NCBI GenBank assembly: GCA_913052465.1
Contig: CAJXEN010000002.1
Coordinates: 1 to 39,048 of the forward strand
Reading direction: 5' to 3'
Length of the DNA stretch: 39,048 nucleotides
Origin: an uncultured Oceanospirillaceae bacterium
Lineage (GTDB): Bacteria > Pseudomonadota > Gammaproteobacteria > Pseudomonadales > Balneatricaceae
Positions 1 to 10,292 of this stretch are shown here, piece by piece. The notes beneath the pieces are model-generated. The model saw only the letters and a program-made list of their open reading frames with translations. It did no database searches and was not told where the DNA came from. Position 1 is the first letter of the stretch; the number at the start of each line of letters is the position of its first letter. The translations under genes were made by a program, and so were the position numbers.

Positions 1-62
1 AAGAAGCTGAGAAGATCACCACTGTTCAAGCTGCAATCGACTACGTTAATGCTAATCAGTAA
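1..62 (+). CDS. acpP: Acyl carrier protein, C-terminal fragment (window-truncated)
   Basis: Reading frame ending ...EAEKITTVQAAIDYVNANQ* matches the ACP C-terminus; immediately upstream of fabF as in many gammaproteobacteria. Confidence 0.93.
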   Translation, partial: EAEKITTVQAAIDYVNANQ

Positions 63-96
63 GTTAGCTTAGTTTTTTGCACGTTGAATTGAAGTT

Positions 97-128
97 AGAA
101 AAGCCGCACCACTTGGTGCGGCTTTTCT
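97..128 (+). terminator. Rho-independent terminator after acpP
   Basis: Perfect 14-bp inverted repeat AGAAAAGCCGCACC-ACTT-GGTGCGGCTTTTCT; 3' arm ends in a T-rich run. Confidence 0.9.
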
Positions 129-229
129 GCATCTACAGCTTTTAAAACAGCTGTTTGATGGCAAAAAAATGCCATAATAGAAGTATTACTTACGCAATTT
201 GCGTGGGCTATCATTGAAAGGAGATTCAA

Positions 230-1468
230 ATGACTCGTAAGCGCGTTGTAGTTACTGGCATGGGTATGTTGAGCCCAGTTGGTAACACCATGGACGAAAC
301 TTGGAGCAACCTCCTAGCTGCAAAAAGTGGTGTGGCGAACATTACTCATTTTGATACTGAAGGTTTTGGTACTCACTTTTCTGCTGGTGTAAAAGATTTT
401 GACCTAAGCAACTACTTGCCACCCAAAGAAGGCAAGAAGATGGATTTATTTATTCAGTATGGTATGGCCGCAGGTATCCAGGCTATTCAAGATGCCAATC
501 TAGAAATTACCGATGCTAATGCAGACCGCATTGGTGTTGCGATTGGCTCTGGCATTGGCGGTTTACCCTTGATTGAAAAATGCCATGATGCCCTTAATAA
601 AAGTGGTCCCAGACGGATCTCTCCGTTCTTTGTACCAGGCAGTATTATCAATATGATCTCTGGTAATTTGTCGATTATGTACGGATTACGTGGTCCTAAT
701 ATTGCGATTACCACAGCCTGTACCACGGGCACCCACAACATTGGCGCCTCTGCACGTATGATCGCTTATGGTGACGCAGATGTGATGGTGTGTGGCGGAG
801 CTGAAATGGCTACCACGCCATTAGGTTTAGGTGGTTTTGGCGCTGCTCGTGCGTTATCTACTCGTAATGATGATCCGTTAGCAGCGAGTCGCCCTTGGGA
901 TGCTGGCCGAGACGGTTTTGTTTTGGGTGATGGCGCGGGTGTAATGGTGCTAGAGGAGTATGAATCGGCGAAAGCTCGTGGTGCTAGAATCTACGCTGAG
1001 CTAACTGGCTTTGGGATGAGTGGCGACGCATACCACATGACCTCGCCACCAGAAGATGGCCGTGGCGCTGCAGCATCAATGCGCAACGCTATGAAGGATG
1101 CTGGCCTCAACGGTGGTGATATTCAGTACATAAATGCCCACGGTACATCGACACCTGCAGGAGACATTGCCGAATCCAATGCCGCAAAACTAGTGTTAGG
1201 TTCAGCCGCAGAGAATGTACGCATGAGCTCAACTAAATCTATGATCGGGCACTTACTCGGCGCAGCAGGTGCTGTAGAAGCCATCTTTTCTGTTTTGGCG
1301 ATACGTGACCAGGTAGCACCACCGACCATTAATTTAGATAACCCTTCGCCTGGGTGTGACCTTAACTACGTGCCTCATCAACCACAAGAAACTCGTATAC
1401 ACTCAGCAATGTCTAATTCATTTGGTTTTGGCGGCACTAACGGCACGTTGATTTTCTCTCGTATTTAA
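230..1468 (+). CDS. fabF: Beta-ketoacyl-ACP synthase II
   Basis: [18 protein letters not shown] start, [11 protein letters not shown] active-site Cys region, [11 protein letters not shown] and [12 protein letters not shown] His motifs; AAGGAG RBS upstream. Confidence 0.97.
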   Translation: MTRKRVVVTGMGMLSPVGNTMDETWSNLLAAKSGVANITHFDTEGFGTHFSAGVKDFDLSNYLPPKEGKKMDLFIQYGMAAGIQAIQDANLEITDANADRIGVAIGSGIGGLPLIEKCHDALNKSGPRRISPFFVPGSIINMISGNLSIMYGLRGPNIAITTACTTGTHNIGASARMIAYGDADVMVCGGAEMATTPLGLGGFGAARALSTRNDDPLAASRPWDAGRDGFVLGDGAGVMVLEEYESAKARGARIYAELTGFGMSGDAYHMTSPPEDGRGAAASMRNAMKDAGLNGGDIQYINAHGTSTPAGDIAESNAAKLVLGSAAENVRMSSTKSMIGHLLGAAGAVEAIFSVLAIRDQVAPPTINLDNPSPGCDLNYVPHQPQETRIHSAMSNSFGFGGTNGTLIFSRI

Positions 1469-1489
1469 CCTTCCAATGAGGCTGGCGCA

Positions 1490-2392
1490 ATGGAGTCTAC
1501 AACCCTGGTTAATGGCCAGCCTTCAAATACGCTAGAAGTTAGTGATCGTGGTCTAGCTTATGGTGATGGGGTATTTGAAACCATTGCTTTAAGCCAAGGC
1601 CAAGTGCAGTTATGGCAAGGTCACCAACAGCGCCTAATAACGGGCTTGTTGACGTTAGGTATTGTAGCTGATCGAGTGTCAGCACAAAACTTGGTTGACG
1701 CCATAGCAAACGATATCCAAACTGCATACGCCCTATATGGCCGCCCCAAGGGAGTGATCAAAATTACCGTCACTCGTGGCAGCGGTGGGCGTGGGTATGC
1801 GCCACCAATTGAATCCATACCCACACGCATTGTTTTTATATTACCTTGGCCGTTAGGGCGCAGTCACTTGTCTGGAGACGGTGTGCGCGTTCAAATTTGC
1901 CAGCACCGATGGTCCAATAATACTGCCTTAGCAGGCGTTAAACACCTTAATCGTTTAGACCAAGTAATGGCGCGTCGTGAGTGGAGTGATAGCAATATCC
2001 ATGAAGGCATTATGCTCGACCAAAACGGCCTAGTGATTTCGGGAGTGATGAGTAATCTATTCATCCAAATGGATGGTGTACTTATTACACCCAAGCTAGA
2101 CCAATGCGGCATTAACGGCACTATGGCCCAAGTAGTGCGTACCATAGCCGAACAATGTAATATTGACGTGGTCCAGCAACAAGTGACTTTAGAACTGCTT
2201 CTTAAAGCTGATGCAGCCTTTATGACCAACAGTTTAAATGGCATGTGGCCTATTATAACTCTGACACAATCAGCACTCGGCTCTCCTAGCCTCAATACAA
2301 CGCGCTGGCCTATTTCTGCGCTCATTCAAACACTTCAGAAAACCCTTGCACAACACTTGTCTGAGCAACTGACTGTCGGTGAAATATGTTAA
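1490..2392 (+). CDS. pabC: Aminodeoxychorismate lyase (PLP fold type IV)
   Basis: VNGQPSNTLEVSDRGLAYGDGVFET and KHLNRLDQVMAR motifs; between fabF and mltG. Confidence 0.93.
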   Translation: MESTTLVNGQPSNTLEVSDRGLAYGDGVFETIALSQGQVQLWQGHQQRLITGLLTLGIVADRVSAQNLVDAIANDIQTAYALYGRPKGVIKITVTRGSGGRGYAPPIESIPTRIVFILPWPLGRSHLSGDGVRVQICQHRWSNNTALAGVKHLNRLDQVMARREWSDSNIHEGIMLDQNGLVISGVMSNLFIQMDGVLITPKLDQCGINGTMAQVVRTIAEQCNIDVVQQQVTLELLLKADAAFMTNSLNGMWPIITLTQSALGSPSLNTTRWPISALIQTLQKTLAQHLSEQLTVGEIC

Positions 2393-3390
2393 AAAAAGTA
2401 TGGTTTTGGCTACTAATGGTTAGTATTTTAGTAATCACTTTAATCACTTACGGCGCCATACGGCAAGTACAAGTATGGTTATATGAACCTTTACCACTTT
2501 CAGATCCCACACTAATTACTATATCCTCTGGCACTGGGCTAGGTGCCATTAGTAATAAGCTCGAACAAGTGGGGGTTATTGCTCATGCCGATAGTTTTAA
2601 ATATTATGCAAAATGGCGTCAATTGGATCGTCATATAAAGGCCGGAGAATATCAGTTTAGTGGCTCCCTTAGTAGCGTAGAAGTGCTCGCGCAATTGGTG
2701 TCTGGTAAAGTTTTGGAGTATCAGTTCACAGTTCCAGAGGGACTGCGTTATAAGGACTTCGTAACACTTTTGAGCCAACATCCTGCGATGCAAGGCAAAC
2801 CCATACCTGAAGCTGACGAATGGCTCAGCGTAATGCATAGCCGCTGGCAACATCCAGAAGGTTTACTGTTTCCATCTACCTACCGATTTGCTCGGCACAA
2901 TTTGCCGATGGACATCATCAAGCAAGCACATTTAAAACAATTGCAGATTTTACAAACTGCCTGGGCACAAAGGGCAGCCGACTTACCCTATGAAACACCC
3001 TATGAAGCCCTTATTATGGCTTCTATTATTGAAAAAGAAACGGGCTTAGCTAGTGAACGAGCAACGATCGCTGGCGTGTTTGTTAGACGCCTACAAAAGG
3101 GCATGAAACTACAAACTGATCCCACAGTAATTTATGGCATGGGCGCAGACTTTAAGGGTAACATTCGCCGTTCTGATTTAACCAAAGACACGCCGTACAA
3201 TACCTACGTTCATCGTGGGCTTCCTCCTACACCCATCGCGTTACCAGGTTTAGCTGCTATACATGCAGCATTAAACCCAGAAGATGGCCTCAGCCTGTTT
3301 TTTGTCTCGAGGGGAGACGGTAGCCATGAGTTTTCAGATACGTACCCACAGCACCTGATTAATGTGCGTAAATACCAGCTAAAAAACTAA
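2386..3390 (+). CDS. mltG: Endolytic murein transglycosylase
   Basis: YceG-like: N-terminal TM segment, MASIIEKETG, LQTDPTVIYGMG and YNTYVHRGLPPTPIALPG motifs; 7-bp overlap with pabC. Confidence 0.95.
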   Translation: MLKKVWFWLLMVSILVITLITYGAIRQVQVWLYEPLPLSDPTLITISSGTGLGAISNKLEQVGVIAHADSFKYYAKWRQLDRHIKAGEYQFSGSLSSVEVLAQLVSGKVLEYQFTVPEGLRYKDFVTLLSQHPAMQGKPIPEADEWLSVMHSRWQHPEGLLFPSTYRFARHNLPMDIIKQAHLKQLQILQTAWAQRAADLPYETPYEALIMASIIEKETGLASERATIAGVFVRRLQKGMKLQTDPTVIYGMGADFKGNIRRSDLTKDTPYNTYVHRGLPPTPIALPGLAAIHAALNPEDGLSLFFVSRGDGSHEFSDTYPQHLINVRKYQLKN

Positions 3391-3400
3391 GAGATTTTTT

Positions 3401-4057
3401 ATGGCCTCATCATTTATATCAATAGAAGGCGGCGAGGGTGCTGGTAAGTCTACGAGTATTGAATACATCAGACAAAAACTCGAAGCTTGTGGCATAGAGT
3501 GTGTAGTTACGCGAGAACCTGGTGGCACACCCATGGCTGAAGATATTCGACAACTATTACTGCAACATCGTGATGAAATTGTTGATCCATATACCGAGCT
3601 TTTGTTAATGTTTGCGTCGCGTCGGCAACATGTAGAAAATGTTATCCGACCCGCTCTAGCCTCAGGAAAATGGGTAGTTTGTGATCGTTTTACAGACGCT
3701 TCATTCGCTTATCAAGGATTCGGGCGTGGTTTAGATAAAGACTTTATTACTAGCCTTAAACATTGGGTGCACGGTGATTTAACCCCACATATGACCTTAC
3801 TATTTGACCTAGATATCAATATTGGCATGGGGCGGGCAGGCAAGCGGTCTAATTTTGACCGAATTGAAACGGAACAAACCAGCTTCTTTGAGCGAGTCAG
3901 GCAAGGTTATTTGACCCAAGCAAACGATGAGCCACAACGGTACCGTATTGTTGATGCATCCCAATCTATTAACCATGTTGAAAACCAAGTGGACAATTTC
4001 CTTATGCCATTATTGGCCTCTTCGAAGGCAGCTTCCTTGTTGGCCTCGGGGCACTAG
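3401..4057 (+). CDS. tmk: Thymidylate kinase
   Basis: P-loop IEGGEGAGKST, TREPGGTP, CDRFTDASFAYQG motifs. Confidence 0.96.
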   Translation: MASSFISIEGGEGAGKSTSIEYIRQKLEACGIECVVTREPGGTPMAEDIRQLLLQHRDEIVDPYTELLLMFASRRQHVENVIRPALASGKWVVCDRFTDASFAYQGFGRGLDKDFITSLKHWVHGDLTPHMTLLFDLDINIGMGRAGKRSNFDRIETEQTSFFERVRQGYLTQANDEPQRYRIVDASQSINHVENQVDNFLMPLLASSKAASLLASGH

Positions 4058-4058
4058 C

Positions 4059-5090
4059 ATGATGACCAACGAGACTAATGTATCGTTTTTGAACTCATAT
4101 CCCTGGCAGCAAGAGTATTGGCTGCAGGTCAACAACATGATGCAGCAACAACGCTTGCCCCATGCATTAATTATTGGTGGTGTACCTGGCCTTGGAAAGT
4201 TAGCCTTTGCCAAACGACTTGCTGCAGCTTTATTGTGCCAACAACAGACCAGTGGTAATGCCTGTGGCGAATGTAAGTCTTGCCAGCTATTAGCTGCCAA
4301 CAGTCATCCTGACTTTAAGATAATGCAACCTGAAGAGGCTGGTAAAGCTATTTTGGTAGACCAAGTTCGAGGTATTCAACATGCCATGGCCACCACTGCT
4401 CAACAAGGTGGTGCTCGAGTAATAATTATTAATGGCGCAGCAGATCTTAACTTAAATGCGGCAAATGCGTTATTGAAACAGCTGGAAGAACCGGGAGCTA
4501 ATAGCTATTTTTTGCTTCTACACCAATGGCCTAAGTCTGTATTGCCTACGGTTCGCAGTCGTTGCCAGCAATTAGACATCGCTATACCTTCATCTGAAGA
4601 CGCCTTGCAGTGGCTGCAACAACAGTTAATTGGTATTGATGTCAGTAATGATGCAGCTATAAAACTATTACAGCTGGCCAACGGAGGCCCACTCAAAGCA
4701 CTAGAGCTGCATGCTGCTAAGGCCCACCAGCTGCGTCACCAAATGCTCGTTGATCTTACGGCTATTTTAAGGGGTAAAGAAAGCCCAGTAACAGTAGCTC
4801 ATAGCTGGCATAAGCAGCCTTTAGACCAGATGTTCAGCTGGTGGATAGAGTGGCTAAATGATCTTATTAAATTGAAAATGACGGCCAGTACATTACACTT
4901 AAATAATCCAGACATTGTTAAACTACTGCAGGCTGTCGCTTCGCGTAGCAATGTCATGGCTATTTACTCCTTGTTAGAAAAACTGACTCAACAGCTTAGC
5001 TATATTAATCAGCGTCGTAACCTTAATGCCCAATTGGTGTGTGAAGAACTCTTACATCAATGGTATTTATTAGTACGTTCTGGAACTTAA
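4059..5090 (+). CDS. holB: DNA polymerase III subunit delta'
   Basis: GGVPGLGKLAFAKRLA P-loop-like segment, CGECKSCQL zinc motif, LLKQLEEPGANSYFLL. ORF track opens at 3927 but ATGATG at 4059, right after the tmk stop, is the likely start. Confidence 0.93.
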   Translation: MMTNETNVSFLNSYPWQQEYWLQVNNMMQQQRLPHALIIGGVPGLGKLAFAKRLAAALLCQQQTSGNACGECKSCQLLAANSHPDFKIMQPEEAGKAILVDQVRGIQHAMATTAQQGGARVIIINGAADLNLNAANALLKQLEEPGANSYFLLLHQWPKSVLPTVRSRCQQLDIAIPSSEDALQWLQQQLIGIDVSNDAAIKLLQLANGGPLKALELHAAKAHQLRHQMLVDLTAILRGKESPVTVAHSWHKQPLDQMFSWWIEWLNDLIKLKMTASTLHLNNPDIVKLLQAVASRSNVMAIYSLLEKLTQQLSYINQRRNLNAQLVCEELLHQWYLLVRSGT

Positions 5091-5092
5091 CA

Positions 5093-5866
5093 ATGATTAT
5101 CGATTCCCACTGTCATCTAGATAAACTAGATACAAGTCACTACCCTAACGGTTTAGCAGGTTTAATCTCTGCTGCTCAAGCTGATGGTATTTCACAAATG
5201 TTAAGTATTGGTGTGGATACAGACCAGTTTGAACCAATGATGTCTCAAATTAAAGACTATGACTTTATACATGCTTCTGCTGGACTTCACCCCCTTGGCG
5301 TTAAAAGCCTAGATAGTCTTAAGCTGTTAGAGCAGCAGGCTAAACATGATAAGGTGGTCGCTATTGGCGAAACTGGCTTAGATTACTTTTATGAAAAAGA
5401 CAATTCGCAATTGCAGCAACAATCGTTTGCTACCCATTTGCAGCTTTCAAAACAACTTCGTAAACCTGTCATCGTTCATACACGGGACGCTAATGCTGAC
5501 ACTTTAAGCTTACTTAGTAATGAAGCAGACCTAACAGTAAGTGGCGTGATTCATTGCTTTACAGAAGATTGGGCCATGGCTAAAGCCTGTTTAGACTTAG
5601 GTTTTTACATCTCTATCTCTGGCATAGTAACCTTTAACAACGCTAATGCATTAAGAGAGTTGGTTAAAAAACTTCCTATGGATCGCTTGTTGGTAGAAAC
5701 TGACTCACCCTACCTAACACCAGCGCCTCACCGTGGTCAACAAAATGAACCTAAACATGTACGCTTGGTTGCCCAATATGTAGCCGGCCTTAAAGGAGTT
5801 TCATTAGAGCATCTTGCTGAACAGACCAGTGATAATTTTGTTAAGCTATTTCTGACACCACGCTAG
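5093..5866 (+). CDS. TatD-family metal-dependent hydrolase (YcfH-like)
   Basis: MIIDSHCHLD, IGETGLDYFYE, PVIVHTRDA, VETDSPYLTP motifs; likely start at 5093, not the ORF-track 5060. Confidence 0.92.
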   Translation: MIIDSHCHLDKLDTSHYPNGLAGLISAAQADGISQMLSIGVDTDQFEPMMSQIKDYDFIHASAGLHPLGVKSLDSLKLLEQQAKHDKVVAIGETGLDYFYEKDNSQLQQQSFATHLQLSKQLRKPVIVHTRDANADTLSLLSNEADLTVSGVIHCFTEDWAMAKACLDLGFYISISGIVTFNNANALRELVKKLPMDRLLVETDSPYLTPAPHRGQQNEPKHVRLVAQYVAGLKGVSLEHLAEQTSDNFVKLFLTPR

Positions 5867-5992
5867 TTAAGGAATATTATAAGTAATGGCCTTTTGAAGC
5901 TTTTATGACTATGATGATTACCTTAGTCATAGCTTGACCGGCTTACCTATTTATCTATTTACCGACCTATTTGTAAAATCGAAGGTATCACT

Positions 5993-6712
5993 ATGAATTG
6001 GGGCATTGCTTCTAAACCAAAAATTCCTGCCTATTTTCCGCGCGAAAAGGAAAACCGTAAAGTACGTGAGTTTCAGCGTAGGGAAGAAGAGATACTAGAA
6101 ACGGCGTTAGAACTTTTTCGTGTTCACGGTGAAGATAAAGTGACTGTAGAAATGATTGCAGACAATGTCGGTATTGGTAAGGGCACCATATACAAACACT
6201 TTAAGTCTAAATCAGATATTTATATCTATTTACTGATTAACTATGAACAACAGTTAGCCAGTTTATTAGCGACAAAAGATTTTTCTGATCCTGAGTCCTT
6301 GTGGCGCAGTTATTTTGAGTATCGGATGAATGACCCAGAGCAAGCGTTACTGTTCGATCGCTTGGAGGACCGTTTGATCAAGGGTGAAGAATATGAAAAT
6401 GAGATCGCCGAAGTCCATAAAATACGCAATCAAAATATGCAAGTATTAACGACCCTAGTTGAAAAGCGTATCGATTCTGGCAGGTTAGAACAAGTGCCTG
6501 CATATTTCCATTTATCTGCTTCTTGGGCTCTAGTTCATGGTGCCCTAGCTTTGCATGATTCAGGCTTCTTTAAACAGTTTATTCAAGACCGTGAAGCTTT
6601 TTTTGAGTTCCTTATGCAAATAGGTATGCGCATGGGTAATCGCGGGCAAAGTCGCAATACCGATGCTACCAAAAAAGCGCACCCTGAAAATGATACTGCC
6701 GACAGAGACTAA
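5993..6712 (+). CDS. TetR/AcrR-family transcriptional regulator
   Basis: N-terminal HTH: RREEEILETALELFRVHGEDKVTVEMIADNVGIGKGTIYKHFKSKSDIY. Confidence 0.92.
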   Translation: MNWGIASKPKIPAYFPREKENRKVREFQRREEEILETALELFRVHGEDKVTVEMIADNVGIGKGTIYKHFKSKSDIYIYLLINYEQQLASLLATKDFSDPESLWRSYFEYRMNDPEQALLFDRLEDRLIKGEEYENEIAEVHKIRNQNMQVLTTLVEKRIDSGRLEQVPAYFHLSASWALVHGALALHDSGFFKQFIQDREAFFEFLMQIGMRMGNRGQSRNTDATKKAHPENDTADRD

Positions 6713-6718
6713 CTGAAC

Positions 6719-7258
6719 ATGTTAGAACAACTAGTAAAACATGCACAACAATTGCCCGATTATGATTTGGCCTCTTGGCAGCCTACATTTCATGGTGACA
6801 TGAACCTAGTTATCGCTGCTGACGGTACTTGGTACCATGAAGGAAGTGCCATCCTTAAATCAAAAATCATGCAATTATTTGGTAGATTATTGCAACGCCA
6901 AAAAAATGATGATTATTGGATTATTACTCCTGTAGACGCCTTTCGCATCACTGTTGAAGACTTACCTTTTGTCATTGTTGCTGCAGACCAGGTTCTCCAA
7001 AATGGTATTAAAGTGTGGCAATTCACCAGTAATACGGGTGACCAAACTTACCTCTCACGCGCTAATCAATTGGTTGTGACCTTCGACTCAGAGCAACAAC
7101 CACAACCTAAGTTGTGGTTACGCGATGGTCTATGGGGGCGCATTAATCGTGCAGTTTTTTACCAACTTGCTTTAGCCTGTGAGGTGGTTGAAACACCTCA
7201 AGGTGATCGAGCCGAGTTGACCAGCGGCCCTCACCGATACTGTTTCGGGCCAGTTTAA
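6719..7258 (+). CDS. DUF1285 family protein
   Basis: [37 protein letters not shown]...[21 protein letters not shown] resembles DUF1285; adjacent to the TetR gene. Confidence 0.8.
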   Translation: MLEQLVKHAQQLPDYDLASWQPTFHGDMNLVIAADGTWYHEGSAILKSKIMQLFGRLLQRQKNDDYWIITPVDAFRITVEDLPFVIVAADQVLQNGIKVWQFTSNTGDQTYLSRANQLVVTFDSEQQPQPKLWLRDGLWGRINRAVFYQLALACEVVETPQGDRAELTSGPHRYCFGPV

Positions 7259-7278
7259 CTCACCAGGAAATACATATT

Positions 7279-7908
7279 ATGCCAGTACATGAAATTCACC
7301 ACCCCCTTATTTCACATAAACTTGCACTACTACGCAAGGCTTTTGTAAGCACAAAACAATTTCGAGAACTATCTAATGAAGTAGCCAGTCTATTAACCTA
7401 TGAAGCGAGTAGGGGTTTACCGTTGGAAAAGGTGAATATTGATGGTTGGCAAGGCGAACCAATCCCTGTGCAAATGTTAGCTGGAAAAAAACTCACAATT
7501 GTGCCTATTCTGAGAGCAGGTCTAGGTATGCTTGAGGGAGTAATGCAGTTAGTGCCTAATGCAAAAGTGAGTGTTGTGGGACTTTACCGTAATGAAGAGA
7601 CCTTAGAACCAGTAGCTTACTTTGATAAGATAATTGCCGATGTAGATCAAAGAACAGCGCTTATTATTGACCCAATGCTAGCAACAGGAGGCACACTTTT
7701 GGCCACCATTGATTTACTTAAACAAAAGGGCTGTAAAAATATTATGGGATTATTCTTAGTCGCATCTCCTGAAGGTTTAGCCAAAGTTGCAGAATTACAT
7801 CCAGAGGTTAATCTGTATGTTGCCGCCATCGATGATTGCTTAAATGATCAAGGCTATATTATCCCAGGCTTAGGTGACGCTGGGGATAAAATATTTGGCA
7901 CCAAGTAA
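7279..7908 (+). CDS. upp: Uracil phosphoribosyltransferase
   Basis: [38 protein letters not shown] motif, [14 protein letters not shown]-terminus. Confidence 0.97.
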   Translation: MPVHEIHHPLISHKLALLRKAFVSTKQFRELSNEVASLLTYEASRGLPLEKVNIDGWQGEPIPVQMLAGKKLTIVPILRAGLGMLEGVMQLVPNAKVSVVGLYRNEETLEPVAYFDKIIADVDQRTALIIDPMLATGGTLLATIDLLKQKGCKNIMGLFLVASPEGLAKVAELHPEVNLYVAAIDDCLNDQGYIIPGLGDAGDKIFGTK

Positions 7909-7926
7909 TTTGATGCCTAAGTAAAG

Positions 7927-7949
7927 TAGGGCTAGTTATACCAGCCCTA
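7927..7949. terminator. Hairpin between convergent upp and etfD (candidate bidirectional terminator)
   Basis: TAGGGCT-9 nt-AGCCCTA inverted repeat with partial stem extension (GTAAAG/GCTTAC); no strong U-tract. Confidence 0.5.
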
Positions 7950-7952
7950 TGC

Positions 7953-9605
7953 TTACATATTGGGGTAGTTTGGGCCACCAGCACCTTCTGGTACTACCCA
8001 AGTGATATTTTGACTTGGGTCTTTAATATCACAGGTTTTGCAATGTACACAGTTTTGGCCGTTTATTTGGAAGGTTTTTTCACCCTTTTCGTTCTCTAAA
8101 ACCTCGTAAACTCCAGCCGGGCAATACCTTTGTGCTGGTTCGTCCCACATGCTCAAATTAATACCTAAGGGCAGGCTTGAATCTTTTAAAGTAAGATGGC
8201 ACGGTTGATTTTCTTCATGGTTGGTGCCAGAAATAAATACTGATGACAACTTATCAAAACTAATTAACCCATCAGGTTTAGGGTACTCAATTTTAGGCAT
8301 CTGTGCTGCAGGTTTAAGCTGAGCATGGTCAGGAATATTGTCTTTTAAGCTAACGGGCAATTTGCCACCAAAAATGTTTTGGTCAACCCAGTTGAAAGCA
8401 CCACCTAGCCACATGCCAAACTTATGCATTGCCGCACCAAAGTTACGTGCTTTATAAAGTTCTTCATGTAACCAAGACTGCTTAAATTTTTGGCCATAAG
8501 CTAATAAGTCTTGTTTACCTTCATCGCCATTAGTCAGCGCTTCAAATAATGTTTCAGCGGCTAACATGCCAGACTTCATAGCAGTATGACTACCTTTAAT
8601 CTTGGCAAAGTTCATAGTGCCAGCATCACACCCGATTAACAAAGCACCAGGCAAGCTCATTTTAGGCAAAGCAAAAAGACCACCTTTTTCCACTGCACGA
8701 GCACCGTAAGAAACCCTAGAACCTCCTTCTAAATGCTGCTTAAGCACTGGATGATGCTTGAGGCGCTGAAACTCATCAAACGGGCTTAAATGGGGATTGT
8801 CGTAGCTTAAGTCAATAATAAGGCCAACGGTGACCTGGTTGTTATCTCCGTGATAAAGGAAAAAACCACCATTAGCCCCTTTGGTTAGTGGCCAACCAGA
8901 TCCATGAACCACTAAACCCGGCTGGTGTTTAGCTGGATCAATATCCCACAGTTCTTTAATGCCAATGCCATAGTGTTGGCTTGTAGTGCCTGCATCAAGG
9001 TTAAACTTTTCGATCAGTTGTTTACCTAGGTGGCCACGACAGCCTTCAGAGAAAACAGTATATTTTGCGTGTAACTCCATGCCTTGCATGTAGCTGTCTT
9101 TTTGCTCACCCGCTTCACTTACACCCATATCACCTGTGGCAATACCTTTAACACTGCCATCTTCGTGGTAGAGTATTTCAGACGCAGCAAAACCTGGAAA
9201 TATTTCGGCACCTAAGTTTTCAGCTTGTTCTGCCAACCAACGACACACATTGCCTAAGCTGACAATGTAGTTGCCTTCATTGTGCATTGGTTTTGGGATA
9301 GCAAAGTTAGGTAACGTAATGCCACCACTTGCACTGGTGAGAATGTGCATCTCGTCTTTGGCGACAGACGTCGTTACAGGGGCCCCCATAGATTGCCAAT
9401 CAGGAAAGAGTTCGTCTAGGGCAGTAGGTTCTAAAATAGCGCCAGACAATATATGTGCGCCCACTTCAGACCCTTTTTCAACCACACAAACAGTTAACTC
9501 TTGCTCTTTTTGTTGTGCTAGTTGTAGTAGTTTGCATGCGGTGGCTAGACCAGATGGGCCAGCACCAACGATAACAACATCAAATTCCATTGATTCACGT
9601 TCCAC
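7953..9605 (-). CDS. etfD: Electron transfer flavoprotein-ubiquinone oxidoreductase
   Basis: VVIVGAGPSGLATACKLLQLA FAD motif, EKGSEVGAHILSGAILEP, C-terminal CVHCKTCDIKDPSQNITWVVPEGAGGPNYPNM 4Fe-4S signature. Start could be the second Met. Confidence 0.96.
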   Translation of the reverse strand: MERESMEFDVVIVGAGPSGLATACKLLQLAQQKEQELTVCVVEKGSEVGAHILSGAILEPTALDELFPDWQSMGAPVTTSVAKDEMHILTSASGGITLPNFAIPKPMHNEGNYIVSLGNVCRWLAEQAENLGAEIFPGFAASEILYHEDGSVKGIATGDMGVSEAGEQKDSYMQGMELHAKYTVFSEGCRGHLGKQLIEKFNLDAGTTSQHYGIGIKELWDIDPAKHQPGLVVHGSGWPLTKGANGGFFLYHGDNNQVTVGLIIDLSYDNPHLSPFDEFQRLKHHPVLKQHLEGGSRVSYGARAVEKGGLFALPKMSLPGALLIGCDAGTMNFAKIKGSHTAMKSGMLAAETLFEALTNGDEGKQDLLAYGQKFKQSWLHEELYKARNFGAAMHKFGMWLGGAFNWVDQNIFGGKLPVSLKDNIPDHAQLKPAAQMPKIEYPKPDGLISFDKLSSVFISGTNHEENQPCHLTLKDSSLPLGINLSMWDEPAQRYCPAGVYEVLENEKGEKTFQINGQNCVHCKTCDIKDPSQNITWVVPEGAGGPNYPNM

Positions 9606-9815
9606 TGCATATCCTCTTATTTAGTCTTTAGGGTGTAAAAAGCCACTTTAGCGTCTACAAAAGTGGCCTACTGTTCATATACCGACTTATATTGGCTCTT
9701 CTTATACAGAGTTTCAATCAATACCGTATAGTCTCAGGGCTTAATCGCTGAAAATGTCCACTTTTCCCTAATGTTTGTTAAACTATTGGCCCCTATACTA
9801 AGCAAAGCCGCTCTA

Positions 9816-10262
9816 ATGCATATAGAAATCACCAGCACCTCCACTCAGAAACAGGTGCAAGATGAGTTACGCCAATTGAACGCAGGCGACCGCATACATT
9901 GCATTGATGTTGGACAGTTTTTGGTGTGTAAAGATTTGTTGGAGACCTGGCGCTGGAGTAACGTGCTATTGTTAATGATAGATGATCAGAAGCAGGTATT
10001 AAAACAGTTTAAATACAAACCTCCAGCCCATGAAGAAGTGCCAAGAGAGCGTTTGCTTAAGGATCAAGAGCAAGTTGTGCACGCGCTAGAGAAGGTATTC
10101 GCTCATTGCCATAAAGTGGGCTTGCAGGTGGTGTCTTTTAGTGATGGTTTGGTGGTGGTACCAAAGGATCTAGCTGAAGATCCTATGGCATTATGTTCGG
10201 CAGCGGCGTTAGGCATTAATGATTATGAAACATACTCCACTTTTGCTGAACATCTAGACTAG
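9816..10262 (+). CDS. Uncharacterised protein (~148 aa)
   Basis: Full-length ORF with ordinary composition; likely start MHIEITSTSTQKQ at 9816 (ORF track 9771). No family recognised. Confidence 0.65.
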   Translation: MHIEITSTSTQKQVQDELRQLNAGDRIHCIDVGQFLVCKDLLETWRWSNVLLLMIDDQKQVLKQFKYKPPAHEEVPRERLLKDQEQVVHALEKVFAHCHKVGLQVVSFSDGLVVVPKDLAEDPMALCSAAALGINDYETYSTFAEHLD

Positions 10263-10292
10263 ATTATATGCTTTATGGCTTTTAACTTTTGA

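Noticed and set aside
487-741. Antisense ORF of 84 aa inside fabF
   Set aside because: Fully overlapped by a strongly supported gene; no recognisable domain. The same applies to the other antisense ORFs listed in the track (e.g. 1891-2325, 23861-24277, 34508-34804).
9271-9624. 117-aa plus-strand ORF opposite etfD
   Set aside because: Overlaps the conserved ETF-QO N-terminus on the other strand; low-complexity Ser/Cys-rich translation typical of shadow ORFs.
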